DNA from: Anaerolineae bacterium
GTDB taxonomy: Bacteria; Chloroflexota; Anaerolineae; JAFGEY01
Direction of reading: 5' to 3'
Assembly (NCBI GenBank): GCA_016931365.1
Contig: JAFGEY010000266.1
Coordinates: 1 to 6,610, forward strand
DNA length: 6,610 nt
Positions 1-5,923 of this stretch are shown here, in pieces. Every line of letters starts with the position of its first letter. Position 1 is the stretch's first letter. The notes beneath the pieces were generated by a model that saw nothing but the letters and a program-made list of their open reading frames with translations, made no database searches and was not told the DNA's origin. A program made the translations under genes and the position numbers.

Positions 1-1
1 C

Positions 2-1177
2 AACCGCTTTCTCGACTTTTGCGCGGGCATCGCCGTGTGCGCCAGCGGGCACAGCCACCCGCAGGTGGTCAAGGCGATCCAGGATCAGGCGGCCAAATTC
101 ATCCACATGTCCGGCACCGACTTTTACTACCCGCCGCAGATCGAACTGGCTGAAAAGCTCAACGCGCTGGTACCGATCGCAGAGCCGACGCAGGTCTTTT
201 TCACCAACTCGGGCGCGGAGAGCATCGAAGCGGCGTTCAAGCTGACTCGCTACCACAGCCATCGCACGCACATGATCGCCTTTATCGGCGCGTTTCACGG
301 GCGCACGATGGGCGCGCTCTCGCTGACCGGTTCCAAATACATCCAGCGCAAGGGGTTCGCCCCTCTGGTGCCCGGCGTGACCCACGTGCCCTACGGCTAT
401 TGCTATCGCTGTCCGTTCAACCTCGCCTACCCCAAGTGCGACGTATACTGTGTGAAATACATCGAGGAGGTTGTCTTTGCCAGCCTGTGCCCGCCGCAAG
501 AAGTGGCCGCCATTTTTGTCGAGCCGATCCAGGGCGAAGGCGGCTATGTGGTGCCCGTGCCCGAATATTTTGGGCGACTGCGCGAGTTATGCAACAAATA
601 CGACATCCTGCTCGTGCTCGACGAGGTGCAAAGCGGCTTTGGCCGCACGGGCAAAATGTTCGCCATCGAGCATTGGGGCGTCGAACCGGACATCATGACC
701 CTGGCCAAAGGCATCGCCTCGGGCATGCCGCTGGGGGCGATGGTGGCGCGCCAGAGCGTGATGGACTGGGTGCCCGGCTCGCACGGATCGACTTTTTGCG
801 GCAACCCTGTTTCATGCGCTGCATCGTTGGCAACCATCGATTTGCTCAAAAACGGGCTGATCGACAACGCGGCGCGGGTGGGCGGCTATATGTTTGAACG
901 CCTGCTCGACATGCAGGGGCGACACCCGGCCATCGGCGACGTGCGCGGCAAGGGCCTGATGCTGGCCGCCGAACTGGTCAAGGATCGCGAGAGCAAAGAG
1001 CGCGCCCCTGAACTGCGCAACGACCTGGTCAAGGCATGCTATGATCGCAACCTGCTCATCCTGGGCTGCGGCGCAAACAGCATCCGCTTCAGTCCGCCGT
1101 TGATCATCACACCCGATCAGGTGGATGAAGGGTTGTCCATTTTCGAAGAAGCATTAACATCGCTAGAAAATCGCTAA
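2..1177 (+). CDS. Class III PLP-dependent aminotransferase (acetylornithine/4-aminobutyrate type), 5' partial
   Basis: The frame is open from the first bases (N-R-F-L-D-F-C-A-G-I-A-V...), the usual run about 50 residues into this family, so the true start lies upstream; the GTG at 35 is internal. The 391 visible residues cover most of a typical 430-450 residue enzyme. Family marks are NSGAES (phosphate site), FHGRTMG, VEPIQGEGG, the D-E-V-Q aspartate at 620-622 that contacts the PLP ring nitrogen, and MTLAKG, whose lysine codon at 707-709 should form the Schiff base. GSTFCGNP and a late RFSPPL arginine (substrate carboxylate) also fit. Such enzymes move an amino group from an omega-amino or related donor to 2-oxoglutarate in the cytoplasm. 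The substrate (GABA, ornithine, acetylornithine or another amino acid) cannot be fixed from sequence. A CYRC...C...C insertion at 401-451 resembles a subgroup of archaeal and Chloroflexota-type enzymes as I recall them. A 151-bp gap separates it from pfkA. Confidence 0.93.
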   Translation, partial: NRFLDFCAGIAVCASGHSHPQVVKAIQDQAAKFIHMSGTDFYYPPQIELAEKLNALVPIAEPTQVFFTNSGAESIEAAFKLTRYHSHRTHMIAFIGAFHGRTMGALSLTGSKYIQRKGFAPLVPGVTHVPYGYCYRCPFNLAYPKCDVYCVKYIEEVVFASLCPPQEVAAIFVEPIQGEGGYVVPVPEYFGRLRELCNKYDILLVLDEVQSGFGRTGKMFAIEHWGVEPDIMTLAKGIASGMPLGAMVARQSVMDWVPGSHGSTFCGNPVSCAASLATIDLLKNGLIDNAARVGGYMFERLLDMQGRHPAIGDVRGKGLMLAAELVKDRESKERAPELRNDLVKACYDRNLLILGCGANSIRFSPPLIITPDQVDEGLSIFEEALTSLENR

Positions 1178-1189
1178 AAATCCTAAACG

Positions 1190-1279
1190 GCCACTGAGAA
1201 CACCAAGACAATGTGCTGTAAAGCATTGAATCCGTCAGGCAATAACACAAATCTCTGATCCCTCTGTGTCCTCTGTGGC
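1190..1279. repeat. Imperfect inverted repeat, possible dispersed non-coding element
   Basis: Arm 1190-1210 (GCCACTGAGAACACCAAGAC plus A) and the reverse complement of arm 1259-1279 (GCCACAGAGGACACAGAGGG plus A) agree at 15 of 21 positions around a 48-bp centre. The arms have a low-complexity CCAC-AGAG-ACAC wording that I recall as recurring between genes in several environmental bacterial phyla. It sits entirely between the aminotransferase stop and the pfkA ribosome site. There is no T-tract after it, so it does not look like a classical intrinsic terminator. Mobility and copy number cannot be judged from one copy. Confidence 0.5.
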
Positions 1280-1328
1280 TCAAATTGGATGTGTCAGCGG
1301 TCTGTGAGTTTGCCAAAGGGAGGGTTCT

Positions 1329-2402
1329 ATGGCAAGAAAAGCGGTCGGCATTTTGACGTCCGGCGGGGATTGCCCCGGCCTCAATGCCGCGATCCGCGGC
1401 GTCGGCAAGGCGGTGCGCAGCGCGTTCGACATGGAGCTGATCGGCTTTCGCGACGGCTTTCGCGGCCTGGTCGAAAACCGCACCGTGCGCCTGGGCGACA
1501 ACGAACTGTCGGGCATTCTGACCCTGGGCGGCACGATCCTCGGCACCAGCCGCGACAAGCCGCACCAGATGCCGGTGGGCAGCACGACGATGGATATGAC
1601 CGACGTCGCAGTGGACAACTATCGCAAGCACCACCTCGACGTGCTGGTCTGCCTGGGCGGCGGCGGCACACAAAAGAATGCCCTGCGGTTGCTAAAGCGT
1701 GGTCTCAACATCGTAACCCTGCCCAAAACCATCGACAATGACGTGTGGAACACCGACGTGACCTTTGGCTTTGATACAGCCATGTGCATCGCTGCCGAGG
1801 CGATCGACCGCCTGCACACCACGGCCGAGAGCCACCACCGCATTATCATCGTCGAGATCATGGGCCATAACGCCGGCTGGCTGGCCCTGGGCGCGGGCAT
1901 CGCTGGCGGCGCCGACGTGATCCTGATCCCCGAACTGCCTTACAGCATCGAAAATGTGGCTGACGCCGTTCTGGGGCGCAGCCGGGCCGGCAAGCGCTTC
2001 AGCATCATCGCGACGTCCGAAGGGGCGCTGACCAAAGAAGAAGCCAAAGAAGCGGGAAAAAAGAAAGAGGACGAAGAAGAAACGCCTCTGCAAGAGACGG
2101 CGAGTGTGCGCCTGGCGGCCAAACTGGCCGAACTGACCGGCCTCGACGCGCGGGTCACCGCACTCGGACACCTTCAGCGCGGCGGCGTGCCCTCGCCCGC
2201 CGATCGCCTGCTGGCAACCCGGCTGGGCACAGCTTGTGCCAAGCTGATCCAAAAGGAAAAATACGGGATGATGGTTGCCATTAAGGGTGAAAAGTGTGTG
2301 CCGGTGCCGCTCGACGAGGTAGCTGGAAAGCGCAGAACAGTTCCGCCCGATCATCCCTGGATCGAAAGCGCGCGGCTGGTGGGCACCAGCTTTGGGGATT
2401 AA
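1329..2402 (+). CDS. pfkA: 6-phosphofructokinase
   Basis: This 357-residue cytoplasmic enzyme phosphorylates fructose 6-phosphate to fructose 1,6-bisphosphate, the committed step of glycolysis. ATG 1329 follows a GGGAGGG ribosome site at 1318-1324. Family motifs in order: [15 protein letters not shown] (residues 9-23, nucleotide phosphate loop), GGGGT (110-114), PKTIDND (132-138, catalytic base Asp136), [10 protein letters not shown] (175-184, sugar-phosphate site) and the signature [16 protein letters not shown] (278-293). Lys133 matches position 124 of E. coli PfkA. Asp at 104 with Lys at 124 marks PPi enzymes; Gly at 104 with Lys at 124 occurs in actinobacterial-type ATP enzymes. Here 104 is Gly113, so ATP is the better guess, but Gly112 replaces the acidic residue (103) that helps bind Mg-ATP in E. 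coli. A Lys/Glu-rich stretch at 235-252 looks like a surface insertion. Its stop overlaps that of the convergent gene. Confidence 0.93.
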   Translation: MARKAVGILTSGGDCPGLNAAIRGVGKAVRSAFDMELIGFRDGFRGLVENRTVRLGDNELSGILTLGGTILGTSRDKPHQMPVGSTTMDMTDVAVDNYRKHHLDVLVCLGGGGTQKNALRLLKRGLNIVTLPKTIDNDVWNTDVTFGFDTAMCIAAEAIDRLHTTAESHHRIIIVEIMGHNAGWLALGAGIAGGADVILIPELPYSIENVADAVLGRSRAGKRFSIIATSEGALTKEEAKEAGKKKEDEEETPLQETASVRLAAKLAELTGLDARVTALGHLQRGGVPSPADRLLATRLGTACAKLIQKEKYGMMVAIKGEKCVPVPLDEVAGKRRTVPPDHPWIESARLVGTSFGD

Positions 2403-3517
2403 ACATTTTCCAGTTGAGCCAGGGCCATCCTGAACACGCCGCGCTCTTCCCAAGAGAGCTTGCTCAACGCCTCATCAGCGAGCAGCCACGCGCAACGCAC
2501 TTGCGGGTCGATTCCCTCTGGCGTTGAGGCAGTCGCTTCGGCCAGAAAATAATGCTTGACCTTGGGCTTGGGCGGGTCGTTGAGAATCGCATCATAGGCA
2601 TAATGCACATAGCGAGACGGACACACCCGGCGACCCGTCTCTTCGGCCAGTTCGCGCGCGGCCGTCTGCCGCAGCGTCTCCCGCCCTTCGACGGTGCCGA
2701 CAGGCAACTCCCAGTGCGTTTCGCCGATCCGCTGGCTCAAGGCAAAGCGCACGCCTTCGGCAGTCTTCCGATAGACCACACCTCCACTGGACACGTGCAC
2801 AATCCGCGGCAACCCCTCTAGCGCGACCTGATCCACCGTCAGCCCGGCGCCGGGCAGCGTCACGCGCGCGCCGGCGTGTGACCATCGCGGCTCGGGGCGT
2901 GGATCGGGGGCCGTCGTCACATATTGATAGCTTCCACCCCAACTGCACGGCAGGTTGCCGGGCATCGACAGCGGGCGCAGGCGAATGCGCTTCTCATCTG
3001 CGCCGATGTCGTCCGCGACACCAGGGTCAGCCGCCCAGACCGGCACGTCACGATTGGCCAGGTCGATCAGCCGCCACCAGCCGTCGTTCAGACAACGTCG
3101 AATCTCGGCCACGCGCCGTGGGATCGCCGCCGAACCGACCAGGTCTATATCGCGCATAACGCGATTTTCGCCGATCAGGTCGTAAATTAGTGCCATTCGT
3201 TCTAAAGCTACGCCAAAACAGGCCGCGATCAAGGCCTGCTGCTGGCGATCCATCGTCACGATCAACGACGCAGCATGCGCCTCTTCGGCGCTCAATTTGC
3301 GCGCGCGCTCGCTCGAAATATCCAGCCCGTAACGGGCCATCTCGGCGACTGTTGTCGGATCGGGCGAAAACCCCACCGTCAGGCCGTAAATTCCTGCACT
3401 GTTGAATCGATATTCGCCGGCAACACCGTGATCCACCGCCAGCCGGCGCGCAAAGGCCAGCGCAGCTACCGAACGAAAGACGTTGCCGTCGCAGACAAAC
3501 AAAATCAACCTGGACAT
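2399..3517 (-). CDS. Low-molecular-weight tyrosine phosphatase-like / Nudix hydrolase fusion protein
   Basis: The 372-residue protein starts at ATG 3517, chosen because AGGAG (complement of 3526-3530) lies 8 nt upstream and the phosphatase fold begins there; an in-frame ATG at 3571 would overlap the promoter. Residues 1-155 resemble low-molecular-weight protein tyrosine phosphatases or arsenate reductases: [11 protein letters not shown] keeps the C-x5-R loop (Cys9, Arg15), followed by FNSAG (38-42), SSERARKL (68-75) and VTMD (87-90). The usual second Cys of the loop is Phe14 and the late Asp-Pro acid motif is only weakly seen (MRDIDL, 121-126). Residues about 238-372 form a Nudix domain with box G274-x5-E280-x7-R288-E-L-x-E292-E293-x-G295, which hydrolyses nucleoside-diphosphate-linked compounds using Mg. 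Residues 156-237 are Pro- and Trp-bearing and unrecognised. The fusion may couple dephosphorylation to nucleotide clean-up; the substrates are unknown. Confidence 0.85.
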   Translation of the reverse strand: MSRLILFVCDGNVFRSVAALAFARRLAVDHGVAGEYRFNSAGIYGLTVGFSPDPTTVAEMARYGLDISSERARKLSAEEAHAASLIVTMDRQQQALIAACFGVALERMALIYDLIGENRVMRDIDLVGSAAIPRRVAEIRRCLNDGWWRLIDLANRDVPVWAADPGVADDIGADEKRIRLRPLSMPGNLPCSWGGSYQYVTTAPDPRPEPRWSHAGARVTLPGAGLTVDQVALEGLPRIVHVSSGGVVYRKTAEGVRFALSQRIGETHWELPVGTVEGRETLRQTAARELAEETGRRVCPSRYVHYAYDAILNDPPKPKVKHYFLAEATASTPEGIDPQVRCAWLLADEALSKLSWEERGVFRMALAQLENV

Positions 3518-3549
3518 CACACACGCTCCTGGCCAAGATACGGGCAGAG

Positions 3550-3578
3550 AGTATAGCACAGAGCACAACAAGGGACAA
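3550..3578 (-). promoter_or_regulatory. Predicted sigma70-type promoter for the phosphatase-Nudix gene
   Basis: On the minus strand TTGTCC (complement of 3573-3578) is a 4/6 match to the -35 box, and TATACT (complement of 3550-3555) a 5/6 match to the -10 box, with a 17-bp spacer. The start point would be near 3543, giving a leader of about 26 nt before ATG 3517 that contains the AGGAG ribosome site. No transcript data support it. Confidence 0.6.
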
Positions 3579-3592
3579 AAGTTGTCGAACCC

Positions 3593-3622
3593 TTGGCAAG
3601 ATTGGAGATGCTATGATATAAT
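3593..3622 (+). promoter_or_regulatory. Predicted sigma70-type promoter for the rightward membrane-protein/radical SAM operon
   Basis: TTGGCA (3593-3598) is a 5/6 match to the -35 box and TATAAT (3617-3622) is a perfect -10 box, with an 18-bp spacer. The predicted start is near 3629. A second perfect TATAAT lies 10 bp downstream (3627-3632) with only a weak -35 candidate (TTGGAG, 3602-3607). The region is AT-rich against a GC-rich background, as expected for a promoter. It is the only clear promoter ahead of the three rightward genes that follow. Confidence 0.7.
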
Positions 3623-3665
3623 CGAATATAATTCGTTTTCTCAGCGTGAACGTCAGCATAGCATC
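3607..3665. repeat. 9-bp inverted pair GATGCTATG/CATAGCATC flanking the start region
   Basis: GATGCTATG at 3607-3615 and its exact reverse complement at 3657-3665 are 50 bp apart centre to centre. The left arm lies between the -35 and -10 boxes, so it is not in the transcript from that promoter; the right arm abuts the ribosome site. If functional, it would act as paired protein-binding half sites at the DNA level. Chance cannot be excluded. Confidence 0.3.
3623..3635. promoter_or_regulatory. Possible operator palindrome at the predicted transcription start
   Basis: CGAAT-ATA-ATTCG is a perfect 5-bp dyad with a 3-bp centre, directly after the -10 box and over the predicted start near 3629. 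That position suits a repressor. It also contains the second TATAAT, so the symmetry could be incidental. No regulator gene is seen in the window. Confidence 0.3.
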
Positions 3666-3673
3666 AAGGAGGT
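3666..3673 (+). promoter_or_regulatory. Strong ribosome binding site, AAGGAGGT
   Basis: AAGGAGGT is a full complement to the 16S rRNA 3' end and lies 3 nt before ATG 3677, closer than usual. It fixes the start of the small membrane protein and implies efficient translation of the first gene of the operon. Confidence 0.8.
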
Positions 3674-3676
3674 GCA

Positions 3677-4105
3677 ATGAACAGCTCAAAAACAGCGGCA
3701 GCGGTCGCCGTGGCGATCATCGGATTGGTTTTTCTCTGCGTGGGTGGTGTCTTGGGCGCGTTCGGCGTGCTCTATGTGCTGGCCGCGCACGACGAGATGG
3801 CTGCCGATCCGGGCGGGCGGCTGGCGATCGGCATCGTGATGATTGTGATCGGCCTGCTCATCTGGGCGGCGGCGGCGGTGGGCGCGTTCCTGGCCTGGCG
3901 GCGCTTGCAGCCCAAGCCGGAACAGAAAATCACCATCAAGCAAGAGGTCGAGTTGACCGGCGACATCAACCTGGCGACGCTCAAGTGCCAGCAGTGCAAC
4001 GCCACCCTCAACAAGAGTGCGATCACGGTGCAGAGCGGCGCAGTGATGGTCGCCTGCCCCTTTTGCGGCGCAACCTATCAAATCGTCGAAGAACCGAAAT
4101 GGTAG
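3677..4105 (+). CDS. Small membrane protein with two transmembrane helices and a zinc-ribbon-like C-terminus
   Basis: The 142-residue protein is not recognised as a named family. Two hydrophobic helices span about residues 8-36 and 48-73, joined by a short polar loop with acidic residues (HDEMAADPGG, 38-47). A basic and polar linker follows (RRLQPKPEQK, 75-84), then a domain with two Cys pairs, C104-QQ-C107 and C127-PF-C130, 19 residues apart, the usual layout of a zinc ribbon. By the positive-inside rule the Arg/Lys linker puts both the N-terminus and the ribbon in the cytoplasm. It is the first gene after the rightward promoter and ends 31 bp before the DUF2207-like gene, so the two are probably co-transcribed. 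The ribbon could hold a partner at the membrane, for example the downstream protein or the radical SAM enzyme; this is inference only. Confidence 0.8.
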   Translation: MNSSKTAAAVAVAIIGLVFLCVGGVLGAFGVLYVLAAHDEMAADPGGRLAIGIVMIVIGLLIWAAAAVGAFLAWRRLQPKPEQKITIKQEVELTGDINLATLKCQQCNATLNKSAITVQSGAVMVACPFCGATYQIVEEPKW

Positions 4106-4136
4106 AGAAAATAGCAAATAGCAAGGAGAGGGCAAG

Positions 4137-5834
4137 ATGAATCGTAAGCATTCTCGTTCAATCGTCATATTTTTCTTGGTCGTGTGTTTGACGCTCATCG
4201 GCATCACGCCCACGTCCTCGGCGCAAGAGTACAAATTTTCGCTCGACCGCAACATCTCGCATGTCTATGTCAACGCCGACGGCTCGGCCGACATCGAATA
4301 CAGCCTCACCTACACCTGCGCGCAGGGCGCGCACGTCATCGACATCGTCGACATCGGCTTGCCCAACTCGACGTATGACCTTTCCACAGCAAAAGCCTGG
4401 TTCAGCGCCGGCGTAGGCGAAGGGCAAAAATATCCCCTATCGGGCATCTACAAGTCCGAAATGGTGGCCGTCGGCGTCGAAATCCACCTGGGCGAGCACA
4501 CCATCCAACCGGGGCGGCAGGGCACGATTTTTTTCCGCATCAAGGTCAAAGAGATGGTCTACCCGGACAGCAAAGACAAGGACTATGCCAGCCTGGAGTT
4601 TGCCCCACACTATTATGACAAAAAGAACGTGCAGGGCAAAACCCACCTGGAGATCAATTTTCACTTTCCGCCCGGCCTGACCAGCGAGGAGACGCGCTAT
4701 CACAAGGAACAGTATCACAGCGCGACGGTGCAGGATGGCCGTTTTGTATTCACCTATGTATACCCCGACGCTACCGGCTATGAGACGCACAAGCATGGCA
4801 TTTCGTTCCCGCGCAAATATGTGACCCAGGTGTACAAAGCCCCACTGGTGGGAGCGCAATTCTTTGCCGGCCTCAACAAGTTTTTTGACTCCTTGGGAGA
4901 CGGCGGCTGCGTTGGTTTTTTCTTTGTGTTCTTTTTTGTCATTGCGCCCATCCTCAGCGCCGTGCAGGGCAGCAAGCGCAAGATGAAATACCTGCCTCCC
5001 GCGCTCTCGGTCGAAGGAGTGGGCATCAAGCGCGGCCTGACTGCTGTTGAAGCGGCGATCCTGCTTGAAACGCCGCTCAACAAAGTGATGACTATGATCC
5101 TGTTCGGCATCCTCAAAAAGCGCGGCGTGGTGGTGCTCGAAGAAAATCCGCTCAAGCTGGAAAAGGTCGATCCCCTGCCGCAGACTAACTGGCGCGACTA
5201 TGAACTGGAATTTCTGGGCAGCATCAAGGATAACGGCACCCTCGATGAGAAAAAGCTGCAAAAGATGGTCGTCGCGTTGATCAAAGAACTCAACACCAAG
5301 CTCAAAGGGTTCAGCCGCAAAGAGACGACCGAATATTACAAGAGCATCGTCGACCGCGCCTGGCAGCAGGTTCAGTCGGACACCACGCCGGAGGTTCAGT
5401 CCCGGCACTTTGACCAGGGACTGGAGTGGATGATGCTCGACAAAGAATTCGAGACGCGCACCAACCGGACCTTTACCAGCGGGCCGGTCTACATGCCGCC
5501 CTGGTGGGCCTACTATCGCCCCTGGCGCTCGCACGTCTCAAGCTCGCGGGTGGGCAGCAGCTCCGGCTCGTCGGGACCCAGCATCGGCGGCGGCCAGCCA
5601 ATGACCCTGCCCACGCTGCCCGGCGCGGCCTTTGCCGGCGCGGTGGTCGGCGGCATCGAGCGCACGGCGAGCGGTATCGTGGGCAAGGTGGAGAGCTTTA
5701 CCGGCGGCGTGACCCAGGTCACCAACCCGCCGCCGGTCAGTTCGAGCAGCGGCGGCGGCAGATCGAGCGGCGGCTGTGCCTGTGCCTGCGCCTGCGCGGG
5801 CTGTGCCTGCGCCTGCGCGGGTGGAGGAAGATAA
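4137..5834 (+). CDS. DUF2207-like membrane protein with an alternating Cys-Ala C-terminal tail
   Basis: The 565-residue protein starts at ATG 4137 after AAGGAG (4123-4128). Residues 9-29 form a signal peptide (IVIFFLVVCLTLIGI, likely cut near SSA-Q30). Residues 30-250 look like an extracytoplasmic beta-rich domain (FSLDRNISHVYVNADGSADIEYSLTYT), as in DUF2207 proteins. One membrane helix, 257-276, is followed by GSKRKMK, which places the rest in the cytoplasm. Residues 285-345 (LSVEGVGIKRGLTAVEAAIL...ILKKRGVVVLEE) have the winged-helix-like pattern found after the helix in DUF2207 proteins. Residues 450-545 are rich in Gly, Ser and Pro. The end is CACACACAGCACACAG-GGR, with Cys at 547, 549, 551, 553, 556, 558 and 560; only three other Cys exist (17, 61, 258). 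DUF2207 function is unknown; many members end in Gly-rich tails. The Cys tail and the adjacent RRE-radical SAM gene suggest a modified substrate. Confidence 0.85.
   Translation: MNRKHSRSIVIFFLVVCLTLIGITPTSSAQEYKFSLDRNISHVYVNADGSADIEYSLTYTCAQGAHVIDIVDIGLPNSTYDLSTAKAWFSAGVGEGQKYPLSGIYKSEMVAVGVEIHLGEHTIQPGRQGTIFFRIKVKEMVYPDSKDKDYASLEFAPHYYDKKNVQGKTHLEINFHFPPGLTSEETRYHKEQYHSATVQDGRFVFTYVYPDATGYETHKHGISFPRKYVTQVYKAPLVGAQFFAGLNKFFDSLGDGGCVGFFFVFFFVIAPILSAVQGSKRKMKYLPPALSVEGVGIKRGLTAVEAAILLETPLNKVMTMILFGILKKRGVVVLEENPLKLEKVDPLPQTNWRDYELEFLGSIKDNGTLDEKKLQKMVVALIKELNTKLKGFSRKETTEYYKSIVDRAWQQVQSDTTPEVQSRHFDQGLEWMMLDKEFETRTNRTFTSGPVYMPPWWAYYRPWRSHVSSSRVGSSSGSSGPSIGGGQPMTLPTLPGAAFAGAVVGGIERTASGIVGKVESFTGGVTQVTNPPPVSSSSGGGRSSGGCACACACAGCACACAGGGR
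5781..5822 (+). repeat. Tandem 21-bp repeat encoding two CACACAG units
   Basis: Units 5781-5801 and 5802-5822 differ only at the last base (GGC versus GGT), each coding Cys-Ala-Cys-Ala-Cys-Ala-Gly. One further Cys-Ala (5775-5780) precedes them. The near identity, including synonymous sites, points to recent duplication or slippage as the way the tail grows. Confidence 0.85.
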
Positions 5835-5900
5835 GTCAAACGTCAAACGTGAAACGTCAATGGCGGCTCTCTATACCTGACGTTTGACGTTTCACGTTTT
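5835..5900. repeat. Palindromic intergenic repeat built of 7-nt units
   Basis: Arms 5845-5860 (AAACGTGAAACGTCAA) and 5884-5899 are perfect reverse complements over 16 bp with a 23-bp centre. The left side reads as heptamers GTCAAAC, GTCAAAC, GTGAAAC, and the right side repeats the theme in reverse. It begins right after the TAA of the Cys-Ala tail gene and ends 11 bp before the ribosome site of the radical SAM gene. In RNA it would fold into a stable stem that could protect the upstream message or lower downstream expression. Only four T follow, so it is a poor intrinsic terminator. It looks like a REP-type dispersed repeat. Confidence 0.75.
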
Positions 5901-5923
5901 ATGAATCGTAAAGGAGTCTTCCT

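Noticed and set aside
35..37. GTG at 35 as the aminotransferase start
   Set aside because: The frame upstream codes for the conserved NRFLDFCAGIA run, so the gene begins before the window.
1692..2453. Minus-strand open frame of 253 codons opposite pfkA
   Set aside because: It is a shadow of the conserved phosphofructokinase; its translation is rich in Gln and Phe with no family pattern.
3515..3571. Extended start at 3571 for the phosphatase-Nudix protein
   Set aside because: The added 18 residues precede the phosphatase fold and overlap the -10 box; ATG 3517 has an AGGAG at good distance.
4437..5534. Long open frame on the minus strand (365 codons) opposite the DUF2207-like gene
   Set aside because: It mirrors a well-supported forward gene with signal peptide and ribosome site, shows no recognisable domain and arises from GC-rich codon bias.
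5845..5900. Intrinsic terminator after the Cys-tail gene
   Set aside because: The stem is AT-balanced with a 23-bp loop and is followed by only four T; a repeat element explains it better.
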